Positions 17,336 to 26,060 of a DNA stretch of 64,000 nucleotides are shown piece after piece (the first letter of the stretch is position 1; each line of letters opens with the position of its first letter). The position numbers and the translations under genes were made by a program. The notes under the pieces are model-generated. The model worked only from the letters and a program-made list of their open reading frames with translations, made no database searches and had not been told where the DNA came from. Source of the stretch: Gemmobacter fulvus (GTDB taxonomy: Bacteria > Pseudomonadota > Alphaproteobacteria > Rhodobacterales > Rhodobacteraceae); contig NZ_CP076361.1 in assembly GCF_018798885.1 (NCBI RefSeq), positions 1,116,001-1,180,000 of the forward strand, written 5' to 3'.

Positions 17336-18235
17336 TCAGTCCTTGAAGGGCCAGTGCGGGTGCGGCACCGGATCCTTGGCACGGATCAGGTGTTTGCGAA
17401 AAATCTCGGCATAGCTGCGATAGACATAGCCGTCATTGCGGCGTTGGTAGTGATCCTTGTGCGCGCGGTAGAGGGCGGGCAGATCGTACCAGGGCACATT
17501 CGGGTGCATGTGATGCACCACATGCAGATTGTTGTTCAGGAACAGCAGCGCCAGCGGGCCGCGATCCTCGATGATCACGGTGCGGGCGCGGGCGGCCTCA
17601 TGCGCGCGATGTTCCAGAAAGGTGCGGATTTTCAGCAGGGCATGGCCAAGATAGGCGGTGGCAAGATAGGCCCATCCGGTCATCGGGGCCGCCGAGACCC
17701 ACCAGATCACCAGAGCGACGCCGAGCCCATGCAGCAGCCAGTCGCGGATCACCGCCCGGTTGCCCGCCGCGATCAGGGCAGCCTCGCTGCGCAGCCAGAG
17801 CAGATTGCCAAGGACCGGGCCCAGTGTGATCCGCCCCAGCAGGGTGTTGTTGAGCCGCATCATCGCCTGCGCGCCCCGGGGCAGCGCCGCCCAGACCGCC
17901 GGGTCGCAATAATTGGATTCGGGGTCATCATAGGGGTCGGTCAGGATCGGGTCATGGTGATGCGCCAGATGGGTATCGCGGAAGCGGCCATAGGGCACGG
18001 TCAGCAGCAGCGCCGGGAACACCGCCGCCTCGTTCAGCCAACGCTGGCGGAACGGGTGGCCGTGCAGCGCCTCGTGCTGCAGGGAGGCGAATTGCGCGAT
18101 GGCGAGCGCCGTGAGGATCACGCCCAGACCGGGTGACAGTGTATAGGCCGTGGTCGTGCCCAATATCCAGACCGCATAGGTGCTGCCCAGAAGGCCAAGG
18201 GTGATCCATTCAATCGCGGGTTTCGGCCTGTGCAT
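17336..18235 (-). CDS. membrane fatty acid desaturase family protein
   Basis: A 299-residue di-iron membrane desaturase/hydroxylase. The three His boxes are HEALHG, HLAHH and HVVHH, separated by hydrophobic helices such as WITLGLLGSTYAVWIL and LVIWWVSAAPMTGWAYL. The substrate is not clear; small members of this family act on fatty acids, carotenoids or sphingolipids. The ATG at 18235 (MHRPKPAIEW) is preferred; a GTG at 18268 in the same frame is possible, and neither has a strong ribosome site. It is divergent from an XRE regulator that may control it. Confidence 0.88.
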   Translation of the reverse strand: MHRPKPAIEWITLGLLGSTYAVWILGTTTAYTLSPGLGVILTALAIAQFASLQHEALHGHPFRQRWLNEAAVFPALLLTVPYGRFRDTHLAHHHDPILTDPYDDPESNYCDPAVWAALPRGAQAMMRLNNTLLGRITLGPVLGNLLWLRSEAALIAAGNRAVIRDWLLHGLGVALVIWWVSAAPMTGWAYLATAYLGHALLKIRTFLEHRAHEAARARTVIIEDRGPLALLFLNNNLHVVHHMHPNVPWYDLPALYRAHKDHYQRRNDGYVYRSYAEIFRKHLIRAKDPVPHPHWPFKD

Positions 18236-18307
18236 CTGCGGACTTTCGTTTTGCCCGAGTATTATCACTGGACAGAACAGGCGGGTATTCCGAATATACG
18301 CATGGGC

Positions 18308-18333
18308 AAGTCAACTTTGGTGACTTTAATCAC
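18308..18333. promoter_or_regulatory. overlapping inverted repeats between desaturase and XRE regulator
   Basis: AAGTCA (18308-18313) and TGACTT (18321-18326) form a perfect inverted repeat with a 7-base spacer. A second, GTGA...TCAC, spans 18320-18333. They lie just before the XRE gene start in the divergent region, a usual place for an autoregulatory operator. Function is inferred. Confidence 0.45.
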
Positions 18334-18344
18334 GGAGCATGACT

Positions 18345-19193
18345 ATGATCGACAAGCGCGACCGGGCCAGCCTGTTCCGCATCCGGCTGGCCGAGGCGAT
18401 GGGCTGGCGCAAGATGACGCAATCGGCGCTGGCGCGGGCCACGGGAGCGGATCGGTCGACCATCTCGCAATTGCTGGCGGATGGGGTGCGCCTGCCCAAT
18501 GCGCAACTGGCGGCGGATTGTGCGCAGGCGCTGGGGATCAGCGCCGACTGGCTGCTGGGATTGAGCGACCGGCCCGAGCCACTGGCCGATATTCTGGCCG
18601 CCGAGCTGACCATGCGCGAGGCACCGCGCGCGCTGTTTGACGAGGCGATTTTCGGCTGGCATCAGGAGGCGGCGGGTTACAAGATCCGGCATGTGCCCGC
18701 CACGCTGCCCGATATGTTGAAAACCCGCGCCATGGTGGAATGGGAATACCGGCCGCAGCTGGGCCGCACCGCCGAACAGGCCTTTGGTGCGTTCGAGGAT
18801 CAGCTGGACTGGATGCGCGGCGCGCGGTCGGATTACGAGATCGCCCTGCCTCTGCATGAGCTGGAGGCCTTTGCCACCGGCACCGGCTATTATGCCGGGT
18901 TGCCGCTGGCGGTGCGTCTGGGCCAGATCGACCGGCTGGAGACGCTGGCGGCGCAGCTTTATCCGTCGTTGCGGCTGTATCTTTTTGATGCGCGAAGGGT
19001 GTTTTCGGCCCCGGTCACGGTGTTTGGCCCTTTGCTCGCGGTCGTCTACCTTGGGCGGCATTACATCGCCTTCCGCGATTCCGCCCGTGTGGCCACGATC
19101 AGCGCGCATTTCGACTGGCTGGTGCGTGAGGCCAGTCTGGGTGCGCGCGATTTCACCGGCCATCTGAAGCTGCTGCGGGCGCAGATCGCCTAG
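18345..19193 (+). CDS. XRE-family transcriptional regulator
   Basis: A 282-residue regulator. The N-terminal helix-turn-helix (MTQSALARATGADRSTISQLLADG, about residues 24-47) is followed by LGISADWLLGLSDRPE, typical of Cro/C1-type proteins. The remaining 200 residues form a large domain I do not recognise, beginning ILAAELTMREAPRALFDEAI. The ATG at 18345 has GGAG seven bases upstream, better placed than the ATG at 18339. It is divergent from the desaturase gene. Its stop overlaps the end of the convergent lipocalin-like gene by a few bases. Confidence 0.88.
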   Translation: MIDKRDRASLFRIRLAEAMGWRKMTQSALARATGADRSTISQLLADGVRLPNAQLAADCAQALGISADWLLGLSDRPEPLADILAAELTMREAPRALFDEAIFGWHQEAAGYKIRHVPATLPDMLKTRAMVEWEYRPQLGRTAEQAFGAFEDQLDWMRGARSDYEIALPLHELEAFATGTGYYAGLPLAVRLGQIDRLETLAAQLYPSLRLYLFDARRVFSAPVTVFGPLLAVVYLGRHYIAFRDSARVATISAHFDWLVREASLGARDFTGHLKLLRAQIA

Positions 19194-19711
19194 AACAGCT
19201 TGAGCCGGGTCAGATCGTAGCCGTTCCAGTCGAGGATCTCACGCGCGGCGGTCAGCCGGTCGGCGGGCAAGGGGCCGCCGCGATTGAGGATGAAGCCCAT
19301 CTCGCCGCTGGGTGTGCCGATCACAAGCGTGCGCATGTCGACATCCGCCCAGATGATCCACCAGGGCTGGCCGATGCCCCGCGCCTCGGTGCCCAAGGGC
19401 TGCAAGCGGCCCGGCCCGTCAAGCTGTGCGGCCCCGGCAAAGCGCTGCATCTTGCCGCCTAGGCAGAGCGTCGCATCCAGCGGGATCGTGCCGCCTTGCA
19501 CATCGCCGAACTGCACCGCACCGGGGGCGCAACCGCCCGGTTTGGCAGCGAAGCTCGCGACCTGCTGCCAGGCCCCGCCCAGCCGCGCCGGATCCAGCAC
19601 GGCATTGGAATAGATCTGGGTGCCACGATCGCGGTAGGTGCTGCGCTGATCGGGGGTGCGGTCGGCACAGGCGGCGAGCAGCAGCAGCGCCGCGAAGATC
19701 AATCGAGACAT
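19190..19711 (-). CDS. lipocalin-like lipoprotein
   Basis: The 173 residues begin with a lipoprotein signal (MSRLIFAALLLLAAC, lipid-bearing Cys15). The body has a lipocalin-like layout: ARLGGAWQQVASF near the start of the barrel (the GxW motif) and PWWIIWADVDMRTLVIGTP. It resembles the bacterial Blc-type outer-membrane lipocalin group, which binds lipids, though with a diverged sequence. It overlaps the upstream Cys-rich lipoprotein gene by 13 bases, so the two are translationally coupled. Confidence 0.82.
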   Translation of the reverse strand: MSRLIFAALLLLAACADRTPDQRSTYRDRGTQIYSNAVLDPARLGGAWQQVASFAAKPGGCAPGAVQFGDVQGGTIPLDATLCLGGKMQRFAGAAQLDGPGRLQPLGTEARGIGQPWWIIWADVDMRTLVIGTPSGEMGFILNRGGPLPADRLTAAREILDWNGYDLTRLKLF

Positions 19712-20181
19712 AGCGTCACCTGCCGTCCATCGGCCTGAAGGATGTCATTGCAGCCGAACATCGGCTCGACCGGGGCGCAGGTGCGCGAGCGGGCGAGGCA
19801 CAGCCCCTCGCAATCGGTTTCCTTGCTGCATTGCTGGCCGGAATCGCGGGTGCGGCGGATGCAGGATTTGGTATTGGCGAGGCCTGCGGCAGACCATGCC
19901 CCTCCGGATTTTTCACAGGCCAGTTGCATCGGGGTTTTCGGTGGCGCTGCGGGCGTGGGCGGTTTGGCTGCATCGGGTGCCACGGCGGGCGGTGCGGCAT
20001 CCGCCTGCGGGCCTGCGGCAAGTGGCGTCACGGCAATCGGCCCGCCGGCGATGGTGCCCGGTGCTGCCGTGACCCCGGCCACCGGCGCTGCCTTTGCCGC
20101 ATCAGAGCTGCCCCTGCCTGGCAGGACAAGCTGGCAGGCGGCCAGCGTCAGCATCAACAGCAGCGAAAGGAAAATACGCAT
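19699..20181 (-). CDS. Cys-rich putative lipoprotein
   Basis: A 160-residue exported protein of unknown function. The ATG at 20181 starts a lipoprotein signal (MRIFLSLLLMLTLAAC, lipobox LAAC). An Ala/Pro-rich low-complexity linker of about 65 residues follows. The C-terminal domain of about 70 residues has nine cysteines (CEKSGG, KSCIRRT, QQCSKETDCEGLC, RTCAPVE, FGCNDI, TLCLD), suggesting a disulfide-held module at the cell surface or in the periplasm. The frame is open upstream to 20322 but without a signal there. It is coupled to the lipocalin-like gene. Confidence 0.75.
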   Translation of the reverse strand: MRIFLSLLLMLTLAACQLVLPGRGSSDAAKAAPVAGVTAAPGTIAGGPIAVTPLAAGPQADAAPPAVAPDAAKPPTPAAPPKTPMQLACEKSGGAWSAAGLANTKSCIRRTRDSGQQCSKETDCEGLCLARSRTCAPVEPMFGCNDILQADGRQVTLCLD

Positions 20182-20266
20182 GAGGCCCCCGGACACTCCC
20201 CGCCCGGCGCCGGGCTGGTTGGCCCCACTTGGCCTGAACCGCTGGCCCGGCGCAAGGTGCAGATCA

Positions 20267-21301
20267 TCAATAGGGGGCGGGATGTTCGCGGTGCAGCGCG
20301 TCAATCGCGGCCAGCACATCATCGCCCAGAACCACCTCCGCCGCGCCGATATTCACCGCCAGTTGCTCCAGGGTTGTGGCCCCAAGGATCGGGATCACCG
20401 GGAACGGGCGCTGGCGGGTAAAGGCCAGCGCCATCTGGCACGGGTCCAGCCCGGCATCCCGCGCAAGCCCCAGATAGGCCGAGATCGCCGGAAACACCTG
20501 CGGCGTCACCCGCCCGCCCAGTTGCGGCGTCTGTTCGCGGCGCGTGCGTTCGGGCACCACATCGCCCGCATATTTGCCCGAGAGCAAGCCGCAGGCCAGC
20601 GGCGAGAAGGCCAGCAGCGGCATATCCTCCATCGCGGCAAGCTCGGCCCAGTCACTGTCGAACTGGCGGCAGAGCAGCGAATATTCGTTCTGCACCGTGG
20701 CCATGCGCGGCAGGCGGTGTTCATCGGCCAGCCGCAGCCACTGCGCCGCCCCCCAGACGGTTTCATTCGACAGGCCAATGGCGCGGATCTTGCCCGCCGC
20801 CATCGCCGCTTCTGCGGCGCGCAGCACATCCTGCATATGATCCAGCGTCTCGGCCCGGCTGACTGGCGGGCGATAGCTCCAGATCTGGCGGAAGTGATAC
20901 GAGCCCCGGTTGGGCCAGTGCAGTTGATAGAGGTCGATGTAATCGGTGTTCAGACGCCGCAACGAGCCGTCCAGCGCCGCGGTAAAGCTCGCGCCGGTGA
21001 TCGGCTGGCCGCTGCGCAGCGTGTCGCCCTTGCCGGTGACTTTGGTGGCCAGCACCACGCGGTCGCGCCCGCCCTTGGCAAACCAGCTGCCGATGATCGC
21101 CTCGGTCGCGCCCACCGTTTCGGCGCGCACCGGGTTGGTGGGATACATTTCCGCCGTATCCCAGAAATTCACTCCATGATCGAGCGCATAGCCGATCTGG
21201 TCATGCGCCTCGGCCTCGGTGTTCTGGGTGCCCCAGGTCATCGTGCCAAGGCAATATTCGGATACGGTCAGGCCGGTCTGGCCCAGCGGCAGCTGTTTCA
21301 T
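20267..21301 (-). CDS. aldo/keto reductase (Tas-like)
   Basis: A 344-residue NADP(H)-dependent oxidoreductase with a TIM-barrel fold. The catalytic tetrad is visible: Asp in NFWDTAEMYP near residue 53, Tyr five residues later, Lys in LATKV near 85 and His in LYQLHWPN near 130. The length and the LSNETVWGAAQWL segment resemble E. coli Tas. The substrate is unknown. It is monocistronic, with an 85-base gap to the Cys-rich lipoprotein gene downstream. Confidence 0.93.
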   Translation of the reverse strand: MKQLPLGQTGLTVSEYCLGTMTWGTQNTEAEAHDQIGYALDHGVNFWDTAEMYPTNPVRAETVGATEAIIGSWFAKGGRDRVVLATKVTGKGDTLRSGQPITGASFTAALDGSLRRLNTDYIDLYQLHWPNRGSYHFRQIWSYRPPVSRAETLDHMQDVLRAAEAAMAAGKIRAIGLSNETVWGAAQWLRLADEHRLPRMATVQNEYSLLCRQFDSDWAELAAMEDMPLLAFSPLACGLLSGKYAGDVVPERTRREQTPQLGGRVTPQVFPAISAYLGLARDAGLDPCQMALAFTRQRPFPVIPILGATTLEQLAVNIGAAEVVLGDDVLAAIDALHREHPAPY

Positions 21302-21456
21302 CGCAGTCTCCTTTGCCAGAAGCCTAGCCGGATGCCGCGCGATGACAAGGGCAGGGCTTTGGCAAAACCGCGCGGCGCGCGGCCTGTGACACCGGCACAG
21401 CTTCCATGCCTCAGGCGTTTCAGGCTAGGGGTCAGCCATCACGAAAGGGATCCGCC

Positions 21457-21972
21457 ATGGCCGTGCCCACCTGCAAAGCCGAGCTTCTTACCGCAATTGG
21501 CACAAGCTTTGGCAAACTGCTCCGCGATCTTGAACGGGTGCCCCTGTCGCGCGTGCGCGAGACCACGCTTCCGGGCCATGTGGCCGGAGACAGCATGAGC
21601 CCGGCCGATCTGGTGTCCTATCTGATCGGCTGGAACAGCCTTGTCCTGAAATGGCTGGAGCAGGACGACCGGGGCGCGGCGGTGGATTTTCCCGCAACCG
21701 GCTTCAAATGGACCCAGCTTGGGCCTTTGGCACAGAAGTTTTACGCCGATTATCAGGGGCTGGACTGGGCCGACCTCATTGCTTTGCTGGTGTCGGTCAA
21801 TGCCCGGCTGGTTGACACCGTGTCAGCACGGCCAGAGCCAGAGCTTTACGGGCAGGCCTGGTATGGCAAATGGACCAAGGGCCGGATGATCCAGTTCAAC
21901 TCCTCGTCGCCCTATGCAAATGCCCGGGGACGCCTGCACAAATGGCTCAGGGCGCGGGCCCCTGCCACCTGA
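21457..21972 (+). CDS. ClbS/DfsB family four-helix bundle protein
   Basis: 171 residues with MAVPTCKAELLTAIGTSFGK at the start, then SPADLVSYLIGWNSLVLKWL and FKWTQLGPLAQKFYADY, which match the ClbS/DfsB (DinB-like) family. ClbS is a cyclopropane hydrolase that protects colibactin producers; most homologues, including those in non-producers, have no known substrate. No colibactin-type biosynthetic gene is near. Ribosome site GAAAGGGA precedes the ATG. Confidence 0.85.
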   Translation: MAVPTCKAELLTAIGTSFGKLLRDLERVPLSRVRETTLPGHVAGDSMSPADLVSYLIGWNSLVLKWLEQDDRGAAVDFPATGFKWTQLGPLAQKFYADYQGLDWADLIALLVSVNARLVDTVSARPEPELYGQAWYGKWTKGRMIQFNSSSPYANARGRLHKWLRARAPAT

Positions 21973-22089
21973 TCGCGCGCACCCTGCCCACTGTCACAAA
22001 CCGTGATCGGCGGGGCGGCGCTATCCGCTGTCATCTGCCGCTGTTCCGGGCAAATGTGACGCAAGCGCGACTGAACAGGCCCATTTCCC

Positions 22090-23319
22090 ATGCGATTGCT
22101 CATTTCCTTTGCAGCCCTGTTTCTGTCGGTCGTGCTGCTGCAACTGGGATCGGGCGGCGTGGCGCCGCTGGATGCGATTTCCGGCGCGAGCCTTGGCTTT
22201 ACCACCGCCGAGATCGGCATTCTGGGGTCGGCGCATTTCTTCGGGTTTTTCATCGGCTGCTGGTGGGCACCGCGCCTGATGGGCGAGGTGGGCCACAGCC
22301 GCGCCTTTGCCGCCTTCACGGCGGCGGGCACCATCGGCATTCTGGCGCATATGCTGATCATCAACCCGGTCGCCTGGTCGATCATGCGCATGGCCTCGGG
22401 GCTTTGCGTTGCCGGGTGTTACACGATCATCGAGGCCTGGTTGCAGGACAAAGTGACCAATGACACCCGCGCCCGCGCCATGGGCGTCTACCGGATCGTC
22501 GACATTGCGGGCAGCCTTGGCGCGCAACTGATGATCGGCATTCTCGCCCCGGCCTCCTATGTCTCGTATAATCTGCTGGCGCTGCTGTGTTGCGCGGCAA
22601 TCTTCCCGCTGACCCTGACCAAAGTGGAAGCCCCGGCAACCCCACTGGCCCCGCGCCTGCGCCCGGCGATGGCCTGGCAGAAATCGCCGCTCGCAGCGGC
22701 GGGCGTCGTAGTCTCGGGCATCACCGGCGCAGCCTTCCGCATGGTGGGGCCGGTTTACGGGCTCGAGGTCGGGCTGGGCCCGGATCTGATTGCGTTGTTT
22801 CTGGCGGCCTATGTGCTGGGCGGGGCGGTGGCGCAATTGCCGGTGGGCTGGCTGGCCGACAGATATGACCGCCGCGCCGTGCTGATCTGGATTTCCATCG
22901 CCGGCATATTCGCCTGTGTCGCCACCATCTTTCTGGCGGGCACCGGTACGGCGGGGGTGTTTGCCGCCGCTGCGCTGTTCGGCTTTGCCACTCTGCCGGT
23001 CTATTCCATATCGACCGCCCATGCCCATGATTACGCCGAACCGATGGAGCGGGTAGAGCTGTCGGCAGCACTGATGTTCCTCTATGCGGTGGGCGCGATT
23101 GCCAGCCCCTTCATCGCCTCGGTGGTGATCGAACAGTTCGGCCCGGCGGCGATGTTCTGGATGATTGGCGGTGCCCATGCCGGGCTGATCGTGTTTGGTC
23201 TGGCCCGGATGCGGGCGCGCCCCCGCCGCGAGGCCCGCACCGCCTATACCTATGAGCCGCGCACCTCGTTCCTGATCGGGCGGCTGCTGAAACGCGACCG
23301 GGATCGCCCCTCTGATTAA
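22090..23319 (+). CDS. MFS transporter
   Basis: A 409-residue inner-membrane transporter with about twelve hydrophobic helices. The motif-A-like loop between TM8 and TM9 reads GWLADRYDRRAVL near residue 255. The N-terminal half has ISGASLGFTTAEIGILGSAHFFGFFIGCW, similar to the YcaD/UMF-type efflux transporters of the major facilitator superfamily. The substrate cannot be told. It stands alone, between the ClbS-like gene and metG. Confidence 0.92.
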   Translation: MRLLISFAALFLSVVLLQLGSGGVAPLDAISGASLGFTTAEIGILGSAHFFGFFIGCWWAPRLMGEVGHSRAFAAFTAAGTIGILAHMLIINPVAWSIMRMASGLCVAGCYTIIEAWLQDKVTNDTRARAMGVYRIVDIAGSLGAQLMIGILAPASYVSYNLLALLCCAAIFPLTLTKVEAPATPLAPRLRPAMAWQKSPLAAAGVVVSGITGAAFRMVGPVYGLEVGLGPDLIALFLAAYVLGGAVAQLPVGWLADRYDRRAVLIWISIAGIFACVATIFLAGTGTAGVFAAAALFGFATLPVYSISTAHAHDYAEPMERVELSAALMFLYAVGAIASPFIASVVIEQFGPAAMFWMIGGAHAGLIVFGLARMRARPRREARTAYTYEPRTSFLIGRLLKRDRDRPSD

Positions 23320-23465
23320 TACGCCGCAAGGCATCGCCGCGATGCTGCCGGGTCACTCCGGGATGACATCCTCTGGCGGATGCGGGGGCTGACGCGCCCA
23401 AAGGCTCTGGCCCTCTTGCGCAACCGGCGCTAAACCAGCCCCGGTACGGACGAGAGGCATGGGCC

Positions 23466-25184
23466 ATGGCACGGATTCTGATCACATCTGCGATTCCCTA
23501 TATCAACGGGATCAAGCATCTGGGCAATCTGGTGGGCAGCCAACTGCCTGCCGATCTGTTCGCGCGCTACAACCGGGCGCGCGGCCATGAGGTGATGTTC
23601 ATCTGCGCCACCGATGAACATGGCACCCCGGCCGAGCTTGCCGCCGCCAAGGCGGGCAAACCCGTCGCCGAATATTGCGCCGAAATGCACGCGGTGCAGG
23701 CCGAGATCGCGCGCGGCTTCCGCCTGTCCTTCGATCACTTCGGGCGGTCGTCCTCGGAGCGGAACCACAAGCTGACCCAGCATTTTGCCGGCAAATTGGC
23801 CGAAAACGGCTTGATCCGCGAAGTGGTGGAAAGTCAGGTCTATTCGGTCGATGACGGGCGCTTCCTCCCCGACCGCTATATCGAGGGCACCTGCCCCAAT
23901 TGCGGCTATGACTCGGCGCGCGGCGACCAGTGCGACAACTGCACCAAGCAGCTCGATCCCACCGACCTGATCAATCCCCATTCCACCATTTCCGGCTCCA
24001 CCAATCTGGAAGTGCGCGAAACCAAGCACCTGTATCTGATGCAGCGCGCGCTGAAGGACAAGATCGCCGCCTGGATCGACAGCAAGACCGACTGGCCGCT
24101 GCTGACCACCTCGATTGCGCGCAAATGGCTGAACGATGGTGATGGCCTGCAGGATCGCGGCATCACCCGCGACCTGCACTGGGGCATCCCGGTGATGAAG
24201 GGCGATCAGCCCTGGCCGGGCATGGAAGGCAAGGTGTTCTACGTCTGGTTCGATGCGCCCATCGAATATATCGCAGGCACCGCCGAATGGGCCGATGCCA
24301 ACGGCAAGACCGATGCCGATTGGGAACGCTGGTGGCGCACCGACAAGGGTGCTTCGGACGTGACGTATTATCAGTTCATGGGCAAGGATAACGTGCCCTT
24401 CCACACGCTCAGCTTCCCCGCCACCATTCTGGGCTCGGGCGAGCCGTGGAAGATGGTCGATTACCTCAAGTCCTTCAATTACCTGAATTATGATGGCGGC
24501 CAGTTCAGCACCTCGCGCGGGCGCGGTGTGTTCATGGATCAGGCGCTGTCGATCCTGCCCGCCGATTACTGGCGCTGGTGGCTGCTGAGCCATGCGCCCG
24601 AAAGCAGCGATTCCGAATTCACATGGGAGAATTTCCAGACCTCGGTGAACAAGGATCTGGCCGATGTGCTGGGCAACCTCGTCAGCCGCGTGACCAAATT
24701 CGCCAAGGCGAAATTCGGCGACGTGATTCCGGCAGGCGGCAGCTTCGGGCCGCAAGAGGCCGCGCTGATTGCCGATCTGGGCGCGCGCATCCGCGACTAT
24801 GAAGGTTACATGGAAGCGATGGAGGTGCGCAAAGCCGCCACCGAACTGCGCGCCATCTGGGTGATCGGCAACGAATATCTGCAATCCGCCGCGCCGTGGA
24901 CGGTGGTGAAAACCGATCCCGATCAGGCGCAGGCGATGATCCGGCTCAGCCTGAACCTGATCCGCATCTATGCGATCCTGTCGCAGCCCTTCATCCCCGA
25001 TGCCAGTGCGGCGATGATGGCGGCGATGAACAGCGATGACTGGACGTGGCCCACCGATATGCCAGAGGCCATGCGCACCCTGCCCGCAGGCCATGCCTTC
25101 ACCGTGCCGGACAATCTGTTCCGCAAGATCACCGATGAAGAGCGCGCCGATTGGCAGCAAAGGTTCGCCGGGATCCGCAGCTGA
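23466..25184 (+). CDS. metG: methionyl-tRNA synthetase
   Basis: Charges tRNA-Met in the cytosol; 572 residues. The class I signature HIGH appears as [14 protein letters not shown] near residues 13-26. The zinc-binding knuckle has [17 protein letters not shown] near 141-157. The KMSKS loop reads FSTSRGRGV near 347. The C-terminal tRNA-binding EMAP-type extension is absent, as in many alphaproteobacteria. Its ATG lies in [13 protein letters not shown] context without a strong ribosome site. It is followed by the L,D-transpeptidase gene 43 bases later. Confidence 0.97.
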   Translation: MARILITSAIPYINGIKHLGNLVGSQLPADLFARYNRARGHEVMFICATDEHGTPAELAAAKAGKPVAEYCAEMHAVQAEIARGFRLSFDHFGRSSSERNHKLTQHFAGKLAENGLIREVVESQVYSVDDGRFLPDRYIEGTCPNCGYDSARGDQCDNCTKQLDPTDLINPHSTISGSTNLEVRETKHLYLMQRALKDKIAAWIDSKTDWPLLTTSIARKWLNDGDGLQDRGITRDLHWGIPVMKGDQPWPGMEGKVFYVWFDAPIEYIAGTAEWADANGKTDADWERWWRTDKGASDVTYYQFMGKDNVPFHTLSFPATILGSGEPWKMVDYLKSFNYLNYDGGQFSTSRGRGVFMDQALSILPADYWRWWLLSHAPESSDSEFTWENFQTSVNKDLADVLGNLVSRVTKFAKAKFGDVIPAGGSFGPQEAALIADLGARIRDYEGYMEAMEVRKAATELRAIWVIGNEYLQSAAPWTVVKTDPDQAQAMIRLSLNLIRIYAILSQPFIPDASAAMMAAMNSDDWTWPTDMPEAMRTLPAGHAFTVPDNLFRKITDEERADWQQRFAGIRS

Positions 25185-25227
25185 CCCCACCGGCCCGCCT
25201 TGCAGGAATGTCAGGCGGGCGGCGGGC

Positions 25228-25812
25228 ATGATGGGAGAATCCAGCTTGCGCTATCGGTCGCTTATCCTTGTTCCTGCCGCTCTGGCCTGCCTTGCGCTTG
25301 GGGCCTTTGGCTATACCAAGGTGATGGCGCGGATCGGCTCGGGCGCAGCCCCTGCCGCAGCGCCCGCCGAGCATCAGGCCGACAGCATCGTTGTATCCAA
25401 ACAGGACAAGCGGCTTTATCTGCTGCGCGGCGGGGCGGTTCTCAGAACCTATGCAATTTCCATGGGTTCCCAATGGGATCAGGGCCACAAGCAACGCGAG
25501 GGCGATGAGCGGACACCCGAAGGCCGCTACCTGATCGACTGGCGCAATCCGCGATCCATGGCGCATCTGAGCCTGCATATTTCCTACCCCGATGCCGATG
25601 ACAGCGCCTGGGCCGCTTCGGCAGGTGTCAGCCCCGGTGGCAATATCATGATCCATGGCCTGCCCAATGGCTGGGGCGCGTTGGGCGGGCTGCATCGTCT
25701 GGTCGACTGGACCGATGGCTGCATCGCCGTGACCAATGCCGAGATGCGCGAGATCTGGTCTTTGACCCCGGATGGCACGCCGATCACCATTCACGCCACC
25801 TGGACGCCCTGA
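25228..25812 (+). CDS. L,D-transpeptidase (YkuD domain) family protein
   Basis: A 194-residue periplasmic enzyme anchored by an N-terminal membrane segment (LILVPAALACLALGAFGYT). The YkuD domain starts at SIVVSKQDKRLYLLRGG. The active site is formed by MIHGLPNGWG (conserved His) and DWTDGCIAVTN (catalytic Cys), near residues 144-175. Such enzymes make 3-3 cross-links in peptidoglycan or attach proteins to it; short members of this type are often of unclear activity. It follows metG by 43 bases and may be co-transcribed with it. Confidence 0.9.
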   Translation: MMGESSLRYRSLILVPAALACLALGAFGYTKVMARIGSGAAPAAAPAEHQADSIVVSKQDKRLYLLRGGAVLRTYAISMGSQWDQGHKQREGDERTPEGRYLIDWRNPRSMAHLSLHISYPDADDSAWAASAGVSPGGNIMIHGLPNGWGALGGLHRLVDWTDGCIAVTNAEMREIWSLTPDGTPITIHATWTP

Positions 25813-25953
25813 CGAATCCCCCCTCCGATTCCGGGGCGTGATCCGCGCGCCGACAGCACTTCCAAAGTCAGGCAGGCATGATTCCCGCTGGCCGCACGGC
25901 AAAACGCAGGGTCCAGCCGCATCAGGCCAAGATTCTGCACTGCGGCACAGCCT

Positions 25954-25995
25954 CTTTTACATAACTGTCACACGAATCTTACATAGCAGACACAT
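25954..25995 (+). promoter_or_regulatory. tandem Pho box (four PhoB half-sites) upstream of pstS
   Basis: Four 9-base units recur at exact 11-base steps: CTTTTACAT (25954), CTGTCACAC (25965), ATCTTACAT (25976) and CAGACACAT (25987). They fit the PhoB half-site consensus CTGTNACAT in direct repeat, so this holds two Pho boxes. Binding of phosphorylated PhoB here would activate the pst operon when phosphate is scarce. The gene for PhoB is the last of the cluster. Confidence 0.88.
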
Positions 25996-26060
25996 CGCGC
26001 GGCTACGTCCTGCCCCAAGGACGCCGACGCGTCCGGGACCGGACTTTTCAGGAGCTAACC

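Noticed and set aside
19742..21598. A 618-residue plus-strand frame across the lipoprotein and reductase genes
   Set aside because: It runs opposite two well-supported minus-strand genes and across their joint; the translation has no recognisable domain.
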